Counted from the stretch's first letter, positions 17,083 to 26,404 are shown. The stretch is 64,000 bases of DNA from Paenibacillus mesophilus (GCF_005938385.1 NZ_VCRA01000005.1:248001-312000), one strand, 5' to 3'. Numbers and translations: made by a program. The notes: generated from the sequence alone by a model not told the origin.

Positions 17083-18492
17083 TCACGGCGGCAGTACAGG
17101 GAAAGAAACGGTAACCGTCGTCCCCTCATTTTCTTTGCTGCGGATCGAGATCGCGCCATTATACCGTTCCACGAGCCGCTTCGCAATCGACAGTCCGAGA
17201 CCGTTCCCGCCCTGCTCCCTGCTTCTCGCTTTATCGACGCGATAAAACCGATCCATGACATAAGGCAAGTCCGTCTCGGGAATGCCGATGCCGGAGTCGG
17301 TTATTTCGATGCTCGCATGTCTGTCGAGTACGCTTCCCTTTATCCGGATGCGCTTATTCTCCATCGAATATTTCATTGCATTGTCCAGCACGATGAGCAT
17401 AATTTGCTCCAAATGACCTTCGGAAATCTCGATCATCGTACCGGTTAACGGCACAAGCTCGGTCTCCAGTTGAAACGACGGATATACGGCGGCAATATGC
17501 TTCATAACGTGCAGGACGACCTGATCCGGTTTCGCCTTTCGGACGCCTTCTCCGGTCGTTTGTTCTTCCGCTCGGGTCAGCGCCAGAAGCTCCTGAACGA
17601 GACCTTTGAGACGCGCCAGCTCTTGAATGGAAATGTCCAGCGATTCCTCCAGAATGGCCGGATCCTTTTTTCCCCAGCGCTGGAGCAAGGACAGGTGGCC
17701 TTCTATGATCGCAATCGGCGTCCTGAGCTCATGAGAAGCGTCTTCTACGAACTGCCTCTGCTGCTGGAACGACCTCTCGACCTGGTCCATCATTTCATTG
17801 AACATTTTCATCAAGGTCGAAATTTCGTCGTGGTTGTTGTTCACCAGTACCCGCTCGTGCAGCCCTTTTTGCTTGATTTTGCGGATCGCATCCGCCATCG
17901 ATTGAAGCGGCTTAAGCAGCTGGCGGGCAAGCAGCCGACCTCCCACCCCGCTTATGATAATCGCGCCGAATCCGCATACGAGCATGACGCGGGAAAAGGC
18001 GTTAATAAGCTGAACGAAGTCCTCGTTATTTTTCACAATTTCGACGGTTCCATTGAATTCGAATATCGTGAGCGGACTTCTCATAATCAATAAACGATCC
18101 TTGAAGTACAGCCCTCCGGTTTTCTCCGGCGCGGACAACGGGTCCCCATCGATCCATTCGTTCGGTACACGGTTCGATACAACAACGATCGGACGCCCTT
18201 TGTCATCGAGGACGCGAATCGATTGGTTTTGATGGTTGACCTTTTCCAGAAATCCCCGAATATACGGCATATCCGATTCTTTGAAGGAAAACTCGTTCTC
18301 CAGGAAATAGTTCAATATTTCGTTCATATTTTGCCGAGTGCCGATCTTCTCCTGCTGGATCATCCACTTCTCGATAAACGTATATTGAACCGCATTATAA
18401 GCCGCGAACAGCAGAAAAAGCAGCAGCGAGGACCAGATCGTCAATTTCCATTTGATCGGCAGCTGATGTACGGCGGAAAATAGCTTCCTCAT
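17083..18492 (-). CDS. Sensor histidine kinase, ArlS-like
   Basis: A 469-residue membrane kinase. Two membrane segments at about 18-38 and 166-188 enclose a 125-residue extracellular sensor; HAMP follows at about 189-240. The DHp phospho-acceptor is H254 in DASHELRTPI. The ATPase domain has the N box VLDNAMKYS, G1 DSGIGI and G2 NGLGLSIAKRL. The layout matches ArlS/YkoH-type kinases. Its ATG overlaps the stop of the response regulator gene as ATGA. The signal is unknown. Confidence 0.85.
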   Translation of the reverse strand: MRKLFSAVHQLPIKWKLTIWSSLLLFLLFAAYNAVQYTFIEKWMIQQEKIGTRQNMNEILNYFLENEFSFKESDMPYIRGFLEKVNHQNQSIRVLDDKGRPIVVVSNRVPNEWIDGDPLSAPEKTGGLYFKDRLLIMRSPLTIFEFNGTVEIVKNNEDFVQLINAFSRVMLVCGFGAIIISGVGGRLLARQLLKPLQSMADAIRKIKQKGLHERVLVNNNHDEISTLMKMFNEMMDQVERSFQQQRQFVEDASHELRTPIAIIEGHLSLLQRWGKKDPAILEESLDISIQELARLKGLVQELLALTRAEEQTTGEGVRKAKPDQVVLHVMKHIAAVYPSFQLETELVPLTGTMIEISEGHLEQIMLIVLDNAMKYSMENKRIRIKGSVLDRHASIEITDSGIGIPETDLPYVMDRFYRVDKARSREQGGNGLGLSIAKRLVERYNGAISIRSKENEGTTVTVSFPVLPP

Positions 18493-19166
18493 CTTCTCAT
18501 CACGTATCCGATGCCCCTCTGCGTCTGAATGTAGCTGGCTTCGCCGGGACTGTCGATTTTGTTCCGCAAGTATCGCACATATACGTCCACTACGTTCGTA
18601 TCGACAGCCGCTTCAAACCCCCATACGGTATCGAGCAGCGCTTCGCGGGACATGACCCGATTCGGGTTGTTCATGAACGCGACAAGCAAATCGTACTCCC
18701 GCTTCGTCAGATCGATCGTTGCGTTTCCTTTGCGCACGAACCTGGAATCCGTATTGACGCTCAAATCCTGGAAAATAAGCAGCGATTTGTGCTCATCTGC
18801 GCTATCCTCCTGTCTTCGGAATACTACCCGGATGCGGGCCAGCAGCTCCTCGATGGCGAACGGCTTCGGAATATAATCGTCGGCACCGCTATCCAATCCG
18901 GCCACACGGTCCGTAATGCTGTCTCTCGCCGTCAGCATCATAATCGGCGTTTTTTTCACGGAACGGATTCTCCGGCATACTTCAAGACCATCCATGCCTG
19001 GGAGCATCAGATCCAACAGGATAAGTCCCCATTCTTCCATCAGAGCGAGCTCAAGTCCGGATTTGCCGTCATAAGCGACCGTCACGGCGAATGATTCGTT
19101 GCGGAGCTCCAGCTCGATAAACCGCGATAAGTTTTTCTCGTCCTCGATCAGTAAAATCTTCTTCAT
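18489..19166 (-). CDS. OmpR-family response regulator, ArlR-like
   Basis: A 225-residue regulator. The receiver domain (1-115) has E8-D9, phospho-acceptor D52, T/S near 80 (MMLTARD) and K near 102 (YIPKPF). The C-terminal winged helix (about 135-225) contains LTKREYDLLVAFMNNPNRVMSREAL and ends QTQRGIGYVMRR. I start at the ATG at 19166, whose ATGA overlaps the endonuclease stop; a longer frame to 19196 lies inside that gene. It pairs with the kinase gene downstream. Confidence 0.88.
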   Translation of the reverse strand: MKKILLIEDEKNLSRFIELELRNESFAVTVAYDGKSGLELALMEEWGLILLDLMLPGMDGLEVCRRIRSVKKTPIMMLTARDSITDRVAGLDSGADDYIPKPFAIEELLARIRVVFRRQEDSADEHKSLLIFQDLSVNTDSRFVRKGNATIDLTKREYDLLVAFMNNPNRVMSREALLDTVWGFEAAVDTNVVDVYVRYLRNKIDSPGEASYIQTQRGIGYVMRR

Positions 19167-19984
19167 GCTTGGCCGTTCTCCCGCGCGTTTTTCCATGATA
19201 CGTTCGAGAGGACGGGATAGTGATCGGACGGATATCCTCCGTCAATCCGGTCTCTTCTTATCGTAGTTGAAACAAATTCAATGCCCGAGCACCCTAGTAT
19301 ATAATCGATTGGGCTTCCTTGCACGCCTCCGTTGTAATTATGGAACGTTTTGCTGTCCCGCTTCTCTTCCTCCGTAAAAAGATCGTAACAGCTCGCCACC
19401 GGGTCGAACTCTTTCACGACGTCGAACAATCCGCTGTCCGGCACGTCATTGAAGTCGCCGGTGACGATGGAAGGCAGCGTTCCGTCGCAGTCGTTGACAT
19501 CCCGTATTTTGTTCAATACAAGCTTAAGCCCTTCTTTTCGGGCCAGTTCTCCTTTATGGTCCAAATGCGTATTGAACAAGCGCAAAATCGGCCTATCGTC
19601 ATCCGTTCCAGCCAACTCGACCCAGGAGCATATTCTTTCGCACGCGGCGTCCCAGCCTTTGCTGCCGATCTTGTCAGGCGTTTCCGACAGCATGAACGAT
19701 TGCTTTCTGCGAATCGAGAACGAAGCTTTTTTCACAAAGACCGCGCAATACTCGCCTACTTGTTTGGATTCGTTCCGGTTTTTCCCATAAATCTCGTACA
19801 CGTCTTGAAAACGCTCCTTCAACCAATCCAGCATCGGAATCGTCGCTTCCTGCGTACCGATCAGGTCCGGCTTGCAGTCCTCGATGACGGCGGCCACCCA
19901 ATGCTTTCTTTGCTCCCATGCATAAGGATCCTTGGACACGATCACACGCAAATTAAAGGTCATTACGGAAATTTCGGTTCTCAA
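19163..19984 (-). CDS. Endonuclease/exonuclease/phosphatase-family hydrolase
   Basis: A 273-residue metal-dependent phosphoesterase of the EEP fold. The motifs are MTFNLR (8-13), the metal-binding glutamate in LIGTQEA (about 41-47), FNTHLDHKGELARKEG (about 138), VTGDFNDVPDSG and the final SDHYPV with the catalytic histidine. It has no signal peptide and could act on nucleic acid, phosphoinositol-like lipids or other phosphodiesters; proteins of this length in bacteria are often of unknown substrate. It is the first gene of an ATGA-linked trio with a response regulator and kinase. Confidence 0.85.
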   Translation of the reverse strand: MRTEISVMTFNLRVIVSKDPYAWEQRKHWVAAVIEDCKPDLIGTQEATIPMLDWLKERFQDVYEIYGKNRNESKQVGEYCAVFVKKASFSIRRKQSFMLSETPDKIGSKGWDAACERICSWVELAGTDDDRPILRLFNTHLDHKGELARKEGLKLVLNKIRDVNDCDGTLPSIVTGDFNDVPDSGLFDVVKEFDPVASCYDLFTEEEKRDSKTFHNYNGGVQGSPIDYILGCSGIEFVSTTIRRDRIDGGYPSDHYPVLSNVSWKNARENGQA

Positions 19985-20095
19985 TGCAGTTCCTCCCCGG
20001 ATAAGTCGCGAATCTCGGCATTTGCCTCTACTAGGTTCTGGTCAACATGATACGTCGATCATCCGGAAATGACAACCACGAATAAGCAGAAAACG

Positions 20096-20138
20096 AGAAA
20101 AGAGCCGGATTCCTTAACGGAAAGGAAAGTCCGGCTCT
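20096..20138 (-). terminator. Intrinsic terminator
   Basis: AGAGCCGGA and TCCGGCTCT form a 9-base stem, followed on the minus strand by TTTCTCGTTTTC. It follows the DUF1992 gene stop at 20144 directly. Confidence 0.8.
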
Positions 20139-20143
20139 TCATC

Positions 20144-20629
20144 TTATTCCCATTTGTTCAATTGCTCCCGGATCGAATCCGGAAAGAGCCGGCTTTTTTG
20201 CAGAAGAGGCGTCGGTACGGCTGCATTGTATCGGGCTATTTTCTTGTTGATCGCATCCAATTCGGTTTTCGCTGCCGGCGGCATACGTTCCGCTTCATGC
20301 TTGCGCAGCAGCGCCCGGATGTCGTCGCGGATTTCATGCTGCAGCTCGAGCCATGAAGGAAGAAAGTTGGAGTTTTTCAGTATGGAGTTCAGGGCATCGC
20401 CTTCGGGAACGGGAATCGGTTTTCCTTTTCCGGCCAAATGCTCGAGTCCTCCGTTTTTCTCGCATTCGCTGAACGCGTCATCCAACCAGCTGCCCATTCT
20501 CCGGGCATTCAGCTTGGTCGACACGGAGTTCTCGGCTATTTCGCCTGGAGCCGAATGGAATGACGGAGCTTCGGGAAGCGGCGTTCCTTCGATTTTGGCG
20601 GATTTGTTCCGGCGGAACCAATTGTTCAT
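20144..20629 (-). CDS. DUF1992 (DnaJ-related) protein
   Basis: A 161-residue protein of the DUF1992 family, which is annotated as DnaJ-homologue subfamily C member 28-like. The core reads LAGKGKPIPVPEGDALNSILKNSNFLPSWLELQHEIRDDI, a strong family match. It has no J domain and no membrane segment. I chose the ATG at 20629 (AGGG nine bases before it); ATGs at 20638 and 20662 are alternatives. Function is unknown. Confidence 0.8.
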   Translation of the reverse strand: MNNWFRRNKSAKIEGTPLPEAPSFHSAPGEIAENSVSTKLNARRMGSWLDDAFSECEKNGGLEHLAGKGKPIPVPEGDALNSILKNSNFLPSWLELQHEIRDDIRALLRKHEAERMPPAAKTELDAINKKIARYNAAVPTPLLQKSRLFPDSIREQLNKWE

Positions 20630-20749
20630 AAGCACCATCCCTACCGTTATCATTTCCTGCATTTCTAGTATAAACCAATTTCAATCCATTCGTTCGGCGG
20701 AAAAGTGAGAATAGTATGACAATTACAAGCGGTAAACGGAAAGGAATAT

Positions 20750-20780
20750 CCAAAAATCCTCCCCGGCGCCGAGGAGGATT
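20750..20780 (-). terminator. Intrinsic terminator after the Hpt gene
   Basis: AATCCTCC and GGAGGATT with a GC-rich loop form a stem followed by TTTTTGG on the minus strand, about 40 bases after the Hpt stop. Confidence 0.8.
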
Positions 20781-20821
20781 ATGTTACAATGGAAATGATT
20801 GTCGATTGGAAACCCGTTCCA

Positions 20822-21202
20822 TTAAGCGTGCTGCTTGCTCAAATGCTCCTTCAGAAGCCCCAGCTTGACGATGAATCGGTCCATCTCATGCTGCTCGGCT
20901 GCGGCATCATACACCTTCCCGGCCGACCGATCGTCCTGAACGTCATGAACTTGCTCCAGTATTTGTTTGCACACCCGATCGATATCATCGTATTGAATGG
21001 TCAATGCCACACCCTTGAGAGCATGCACGTGCCGGTGAATAAGATCTACCGTTTGATCGAATGAAAGAGAGCGATCCGTCCATTGCCGGATGCCCGCTTC
21101 CATTTCCGACATTTTGGAGGCTGCATCTTGCAGAAACAGCTCCTGCGCTTGGCGGATGATCCGTTTTAATTTCTCGTTATAATCATTGTCGGAATGTGCC
21201 AT
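20822..21202 (-). CDS. Histidine phosphotransfer (Hpt) domain protein
   Basis: A 126-residue, all-helical protein that is essentially one Hpt domain. The phospho-acceptor is H60 in the motif H-A-L-K-G (60-64), preceded by VDLIHRHV. The frame can be read further up to 21445, but that part is antisense to the receiver gene; the ATG at 21202 has GGAGG at 5-6 bases. The gene is divergent from a single-domain receiver whose start is only 33 bases away, so the two probably act in one phosphorelay. No kinase is adjacent. Confidence 0.8.
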   Translation of the reverse strand: MAHSDNDYNEKLKRIIRQAQELFLQDAASKMSEMEAGIRQWTDRSLSFDQTVDLIHRHVHALKGVALTIQYDDIDRVCKQILEQVHDVQDDRSAGKVYDAAAEQHEMDRFIVKLGLLKEHLSKQHA

Positions 21203-21235
21203 CGATGCCTCCGGTACCCGTAAAGGAGAATGGAA

Positions 21236-21625
21236 ATGAGTAAAAAAATAGCTTTGATCGACGACAGCGCTCCGTTTCGACTCATGGTCAAGCAGCTGCT
21301 GGAGCTCCGCGAATACGAAGTGACGCCTTTCGATTCCGCCGAGCAGTTTTTTGGCGTCAACCAACGGATCACCTTGACCCGGTTCGATCTGATCATTGTG
21401 GACATCAACCTGCCGGACATGGACGGATTGTCGGTTCTTGAGCAATTGAAAACCGATCCTCTATCCAATCCCATTCCTGTGCTGATCGTAACAGGTGAAC
21501 CGAAGAAAACGAATATTAAGCATGCCATCCAGTTCGGCGTGAACGACTTTATCGGCAAACCGATCGACCCGGCACAATTTTGCGAAAGAGTCGAACGGTT
21601 GCTGAACCCGTCTATGCCGGAATAG
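21236..21625 (+). CDS. Stand-alone receiver domain (CheY-like)
   Basis: A 129-residue receiver with no output domain. Acidic D9-D10, phospho-acceptor D56 in IIVDINLPDMDGL, T in VLIVTGEP and K in FIGKPID are present. An earlier ATG at 21230 touches the AAAGGAG site, so the ATG at 21236 is used. It is divergent from the Hpt gene and is the natural partner for it. No terminator is evident before the convergent ABC gene. Confidence 0.85.
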   Translation: MSKKIALIDDSAPFRLMVKQLLELREYEVTPFDSAEQFFGVNQRITLTRFDLIIVDINLPDMDGLSVLEQLKTDPLSNPIPVLIVTGEPKKTNIKHAIQFGVNDFIGKPIDPAQFCERVERLLNPSMPE

Positions 21626-21680
21626 CACAACGTGGACATAAGCCCGTTATTCCATTTCGACTTTACTCGGCTATATCCTC

Positions 21681-23391
21681 TTAGTATGCAGAGGCTTTTA
21701 TCAGTCGTCGGAAGACGGGGCCATTATCCGCAAGCTCCTCATACGTCCCTTGTTCGGCTAGCGTACCTTGATCCAAGACGTAGATGATATCGGCGTTCTC
21801 CACGATCGACAGACGGTGCGCGATGACGATCGTAGTTTTACCGCGGCGTGCCTCGTCCATATACCGCTGGACCTTGCGCTCCGTCTCCGCATCCAGAGAG
21901 GACGTAGCCTCGTCCAGTATCAAGATGTCGGGGTCGGCCAGAAGGGAGCGGATGATCGCGAGTCTTTGCCGTTGTCCTCCGGATAAAGTGACCCCTCTTT
22001 CGCCCACGGGCGTATCGTACCCTTGCGGCAGAGAAGCGAAAACATCGTGCATTTGCATGTCCCTGCACATATCCATAAGCTTTTGATCGGATACGCTGCG
22101 TCCGAATGTAAGGTTGTTTCTAATCGTATCCGGGAACAAATACGGCTCCTGAAATACGATGTTCGTCCTGCCCGCCCATTGCTCCCGATCAAGCTGTTCG
22201 ATCGGAAACCCATTGACGAGCAGCCGTCCGCCTGTCGGTTCGTACAATCTGACGAGCAGCTGGGCGATCGTCGATTTGCCGCTTCCGCTTGCCCCGACGA
22301 AGGCGATTTTTTTTCCCATCGGGAGCCAAAGAGACAGTTCCTTCAGCACAGGCCCCCCCCTCGTCCGCATACTTGAACGCGACCGATTCCAGTTCTACGC
22401 TCCGGATCGGCTCCATAAGTTTGCGGCTCCCCGGTTCGATCGGCTCGAAGCCGCCAAATTCGCGGTATCTCTCGACCGTTGCGATTGAACCCGATAAACC
22501 TACCGCAAAGCTGTAGCATCCGCTTATCGAATCGATCAGCTGGGAGGCGAATTGGTAAACGACGACAAACGTCCCGAGTGATATCGTATGATGAAGCACC
22601 CCGTGCCCGAGATAAGCGAGTACGATCAAGTTAACCCCCCACTTCAACGGCCCGGACCATACCACCTGCCTATTCGTAAGTCTCGTTTCCAGTGCCGCCT
22701 GCTCATAATAGCTCCGGAACAAATGGTGATACCGCTTCATCTCCCGCTCCTGCCTGTTGAAGGCTGCAATTTCTCTCGAGGCGGAAATGCCTTCCTCCAG
22801 ATGAACGAGCATCGCGGAGCGACGCTCGCTCTTGAGCTTGGCCGCCTCCTTCAGCTTCGTGCCATAATATCGGGTAAGGTATATATAAACCGGACTTACG
22901 GCTGCGACGATCAGAAGCAAGGAGGGGCTTGTCAACCCGATCGTTCCGACAAGCAGAAGCATTTTGACGATCGTTTGAGCTCCTTCGGGAAGTCGTTGGC
23001 CCAGTAAGTTGGATATTCCGTCGACATCCTTGGTCAACAGTTGAACGTTGTCCGCGTTCCGTCCATCTCTGTATAGCTTGAACGGTATTCGATAGAAACG
23101 GTTCATAAAGTCCGAAATAAGCTGATGTCTGATTTTGGCTTTATACGAAAACATGAGCGTTCTGATTCCCGTGAACAGTACGGCATCCAATAGGACGACA
23201 GCCCCGTACAAGCCTATTACGACAGGAAGCTGACCGTACATTCCTTGAACAAACACGTTATCGATAATCAGCTTCTGGACGCCGATACCCGATAAATTGA
23301 CGGCAGCCTCTATAGCCATAAGGACAAGAATGAATAAGTAATAACGTTTCATTCGAAATACCCGATGCCGTACCCATTTCCAGTTATCCAT
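21681..23391 (-). pseudogene. ABC exporter half-transporter, frameshifted at a G8 tract
   Basis: Second subunit of a heterodimeric exporter. The first frame (23391 down to about 22360) gives a full membrane domain of six segments; the second frame (from about 22370 to 21681) gives the ATPase with Walker A GASGSGKST, signature LSGGQRQRLAIIRSLL and ILILDEATSSLDAETE. The frames meet at eight G on the minus strand (22353-22360). With seven G the protein reads on without a break as ...YADEGGPVLKELSLWLP..., total 569 residues, normal for the family. So one extra base breaks it: mutation, slippage-based phase variation or a sequencing error. Its start overlaps the partner's stop by 8 bases. Confidence 0.85.
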
Positions 23392-25168
23392 TCTCCTCCG
23401 TTCCCCCGTTTACCAGCTTATAGAAAAGCTGCTTGCGGGACATCAGTTCCTCGTAGCTTCCTGACTCCGCAACTTGTCCGTCCGCCATGTATACAATCCG
23501 GCTGTATGTGCGTATCGTCGATAATCGATGCGCCGCCGCCACAATCGTCCGGTTTTCGAACAAGGTCTCCATCGCTTGACCTACCTCCCGCTCTCCCTCA
23601 TAGTCCAGCGCCGATGTCGCTTCGTCCAATAAAATGACGGACGGATTTTTAACCAGCATACGGGCAAGCGCGATTCGTTGTTTCTGGCCGCCGGACAGCT
23701 TGCTTCCGCGTTCGCCTACTACGGTGTCGTAGCCATCCGGCATCTGCATAATGAAGTGATGGGCGTATGCGGCAATGGCCGCAGCCTCTACCTCCTCATC
23801 GGTAGCTTCGGGGCGCCCGAACCTTATATTTTCCCTGATCGATTGGTGGAACAAATAAGTATCTTGGAACACGAAGCCGAGCGAGTCCCGAAGCTTCGAA
23901 ATCGACAGCTTGGGGAGCGGGACGCCGTCCAGTACGATTTCGCCGTCAATCGGATCATAGAACCGGCCGATCAGCTTCATGATCGTCGATTTACCGGTGC
24001 CGCTGGCGCCGACAATCGCAACCTTTTCTCCGGGATGGATATGCAAGTTGAAATGCCGCAACACACCAGACCGATCGGGATAATCGAAAGAGACGTCTCG
24101 GAAATGAAGCTCCCCCTTTACCTTCGACAAGGGAACGGGATGATCCGGTTCCTGCACTTCCGGCGTCCGCCTCATGAATCGGTATATGACTTCGGCCTGG
24201 AACATGAGCGCCTTCTGAGCGGCAACGGACATGACGATGAACGTGAACATCCCGATCGACATGAAATAGTAGAACAGGAAAGCGATAAACTCGCCGACCG
24301 TGATCGCTAGTGTTTGCACCATATAGGAGCCGTAAGCGAATAAGACGATAGCTCCCATGGAAATGGACAACCCGCGAAGAAAGCCTCTGACAAGCGCATA
24401 GTAAGTCGACATGACGTCGCTTTTGTTATAGGCCGATACGGCATCAAGCAGCCTGCTCAAGTCCCATTTCTCGCTGCCGTTCGCGCGGAGTTCCGGCAAG
24501 GCCATAAAGCTGTCATATATTCGCTTGTTCATGAATTTACTGTTCTCGGTACGTTGCCGGCCATGCTGAGAGGTTTTCTTGGATAAATACGGCGCGAACA
24601 AGTAGAATGTAAAAAAACAAGGCAGTACGGCAAGCGTAAGCTGCCATTGCATAAGGAACATGGCGGCCGTCATGACGGCAACGAACAATAGATGCTGAAT
24701 CAGCTTCGGCAAGTACGATTGATAAATTTGCTGCACGGCCGATACTTCTGTGTTCAACAGGGATAAAGTCTCGCCGACGGGATGCTTCTCGTAATAGGCG
24801 AATCCGAGCCGGTGCAGCTGACGATAGACGCCGAGCTGCAAATCCCGGCCCGCCAGCTCCTGAATATTGCGCTGCATATTGTTCCTCGTTACGGTAAGGG
24901 CGTACATGAAGCCGATCATAATAGCAGTCGCGACGAGAAGCATGTAAAAAAGCTTCTCTTCATTTTTTGGTAAAATCACGTCGATGAAATATTGAATGAG
25001 CTTCGGTATCGACATTTCGATCAACGTAATAAACAAGCTGCAGCCAATGAGCAGAGCGAACGTCTTTCTGTAGGGACGCAAGTACGACAATACCCATAGG
25101 TACAGTTTCGTTATGCTGACATTGTCCGGGTCGGATCGGACGGACTTGTGTCGGACTACAGCTTCCAA
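23384..25168 (-). CDS. ABC exporter half-transporter, first subunit
   Basis: A 594-residue fused membrane/ATPase protein of the MdlB/BmrA type. About six membrane segments lie in residues 25-300. The ATPase has Walker A GASGTGKST, signature LSGGQKQRIALARML and Walker B VILLDEATSALD. The frame is open to 25270, but AAAGGGAG stands 7 bases before a TTG at 25168, which gives a normal N-terminus. It is cotranscribed with the frameshifted subunit and resembles heterodimeric multidrug exporters (YheIH/BmrCD). Substrate is unknown. Confidence 0.85.
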   Translation of the reverse strand: MEAVVRHKSVRSDPDNVSITKLYLWVLSYLRPYRKTFALLIGCSLFITLIEMSIPKLIQYFIDVILPKNEEKLFYMLLVATAIMIGFMYALTVTRNNMQRNIQELAGRDLQLGVYRQLHRLGFAYYEKHPVGETLSLLNTEVSAVQQIYQSYLPKLIQHLLFVAVMTAAMFLMQWQLTLAVLPCFFTFYLFAPYLSKKTSQHGRQRTENSKFMNKRIYDSFMALPELRANGSEKWDLSRLLDAVSAYNKSDVMSTYYALVRGFLRGLSISMGAIVLFAYGSYMVQTLAITVGEFIAFLFYYFMSIGMFTFIVMSVAAQKALMFQAEVIYRFMRRTPEVQEPDHPVPLSKVKGELHFRDVSFDYPDRSGVLRHFNLHIHPGEKVAIVGASGTGKSTIMKLIGRFYDPIDGEIVLDGVPLPKLSISKLRDSLGFVFQDTYLFHQSIRENIRFGRPEATDEEVEAAAIAAYAHHFIMQMPDGYDTVVGERGSKLSGGQKQRIALARMLVKNPSVILLDEATSALDYEGEREVGQAMETLFENRTIVAAAHRLSTIRTYSRIVYMADGQVAESGSYEELMSRKQLFYKLVNGGTEENG

Positions 25169-25271
25169 ATGCACCACTCCCTTTCGACGATGTAATCTCC
25201 TAAATGCAAGCGCTTCCAAAATAGATTTTATGATTACCTCGATTATACCGAATTGTCCAATGTTTTCCAAT

Positions 25272-25307
25272 CAAAAGGAAAAGCCGGGATGCTTCCATCC
25301 GGCTTCA
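25272..25307 (-). terminator. Intrinsic terminator
   Basis: GAAGCCGG and CCGGCTTTTC pair around a small loop and are followed by CTTTTG on the minus strand, just after the RNase H gene stop at 25332. Confidence 0.7.
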
Positions 25308-25331
25308 CATTGCATCTTTGGGACGAACCGA

Positions 25332-25976
25332 TTACTTGCGTCCGTAGTCTGCTTTTATTTCTCCCCAGCTCCGGGTTTGCCACTTCAGCACTTTATTGTC
25401 GTATGTGTTCGTTTTCAGCCAATCGACGGCCCTGTCGACGAGATCCCAAATCTCTTTGGTCGATGCATCCCTAGCCAGTGTAGAGGAAACAGCCTTCTCT
25501 CTAACCCACTTGAGAGCATTCATCGAGTCGGTGTAGACGGTCTTGCTGCTGCCCGCTTTCTTCAAATAGGACAAGGCATGCACGATGGCGAGGAATTCTC
25601 CCAAATTATTCGTCCCTTTCTTGATCGGGCCGAATGAGAATAAGATGTCCCCCGTCCTCGTATCGACGCCTTTGTACTCCACCGGGCCGGGATTGCCTTT
25701 CGTTCCGACATCGACGGATATACTGTCATAGTCGATTTCCTCCGACATGGCTGCCTGTGAGCGGCCAGGCTTATCGGAGCTTGGTTTCGCTCCCGATGCT
25801 TGTCCCCACGACGCGGACCAACCTGCCGTATAGGCTTTTTCCGCCTCCGCTTTCGTTTCGAACGATTTGAATTTCGCACCCTGGAACTGATTGACCTGCT
25901 TCTGGCACTCGGGCCAGCTCGTATAGATTCCGGGTTTCCTGCCTACCCATACGACATAATATTTGGTGTTCGCCAC
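25332..25976 (-). CDS. rnhA: Ribonuclease H with viroplasmin-type N-terminal domain
   Basis: A 214-residue RNase HI. Residues 4-48 form a caulimovirus viroplasmin domain (KYYVVWVGRKPGIYTSWPECQKQVNQF...FKSF), which binds RNA/DNA hybrids. The RNase H domain (about 75-212) has the first acidic residue in SVDVGTKGNPGP, the glutamate in NNLGEFLAIVHAL and the aspartate in VYTDSMNAL. It cuts RNA in RNA:DNA hybrids. The start is GTG with AAGGAG 7 bases before it, immediately after the regulator stop, so the two are cotranscribed. Confidence 0.88.
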   Translation of the reverse strand: MANTKYYVVWVGRKPGIYTSWPECQKQVNQFQGAKFKSFETKAEAEKAYTAGWSASWGQASGAKPSSDKPGRSQAAMSEEIDYDSISVDVGTKGNPGPVEYKGVDTRTGDILFSFGPIKKGTNNLGEFLAIVHALSYLKKAGSSKTVYTDSMNALKWVREKAVSSTLARDASTKEIWDLVDRAVDWLKTNTYDNKVLKWQTRSWGEIKADYGRK

Positions 25977-25977
25977 A

Positions 25978-26319
25978 TTACAGCTCCTTAGCCAGAAATT
26001 GATCCTTCCCGCCGGAAGATTCATATGCGTGCAGAACGGAAGAAAGCAGTCCCGGGAACCGGGCTTCCAAATCTTCCGTGCGTATGGATAAGAAACGTTG
26101 CGTGCCGTGCACGCGTACCCGTACGACACCGGCTTCCCGCAGCGTTCTGGAATGATGCGACAAGGTCGATTTCACGACGGGAACTTCGATGTCTCCGCAA
26201 GTCCGCTCCCCCGCTTTGTGCAGCTCTGCGACTAAATACAAGCGGACGGGGTCGCTCAAAGCATACAGGACGGAGGACAAATGGATATCGGCCCGGTCGG
26301 GATGATGTAATATTTTCAT
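25978..26319 (-). CDS. ArsR-family winged-helix regulator
   Basis: A 113-residue regulator. The DNA-binding core reads LSDPVRLYLVAELHKAGERTCGDIEV...KSTLSHHSRTLREAGVVRVRVHGTQRFLSI, the ArsR pattern. There is only one cysteine and no ELCVCDL metal motif, so it probably does not sense metal. It is divergent from an MFS exporter, with two palindromes in the gap, and probably represses that gene and itself. It is coupled to the RNase H gene with a 1-base gap. Confidence 0.82.
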   Translation of the reverse strand: MKILHHPDRADIHLSSVLYALSDPVRLYLVAELHKAGERTCGDIEVPVVKSTLSHHSRTLREAGVVRVRVHGTQRFLSIRTEDLEARFPGLLSSVLHAYESSGGKDQFLAKEL

Positions 26320-26352
26320 GCTTCAGCCTCCTTCGATCCATGAACCCGATGA

Positions 26353-26404
26353 TTGCATTTTATCATATCGCATGATATATTTCTAATATTCGATAATTAT
26401 CGAA
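26353..26404 (+). promoter_or_regulatory. MFS promoter with two dyads, probable ArsR operator
   Basis: TTGCAT (26353-26358) and TATATT (26376-26381) make a promoter with a 17-base spacer. A dyad TATCAT-N5-ATGATA (26361-26377) fills the spacer, and a perfect 16-base palindrome TTCGATAATTATCGAA (26389-26404) sits near the expected start point. Both positions suit repression by the divergent ArsR-like protein. Confidence 0.6.

Noticed and set aside
20789..21064. Plus-strand frame of 91 codons before the receiver gene
   Set aside because: It is antisense to the Hpt gene and overlaps its terminator; the Hpt motif and GGAGG site favour the minus strand.
22340..22370. Programmed translational frameshift as explanation of the ABC exporter break
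   Set aside because: No stimulatory structure or Shine-Dalgarno-like element is evident beside the G8 tract; mutation, slippage or sequencing error is simpler.
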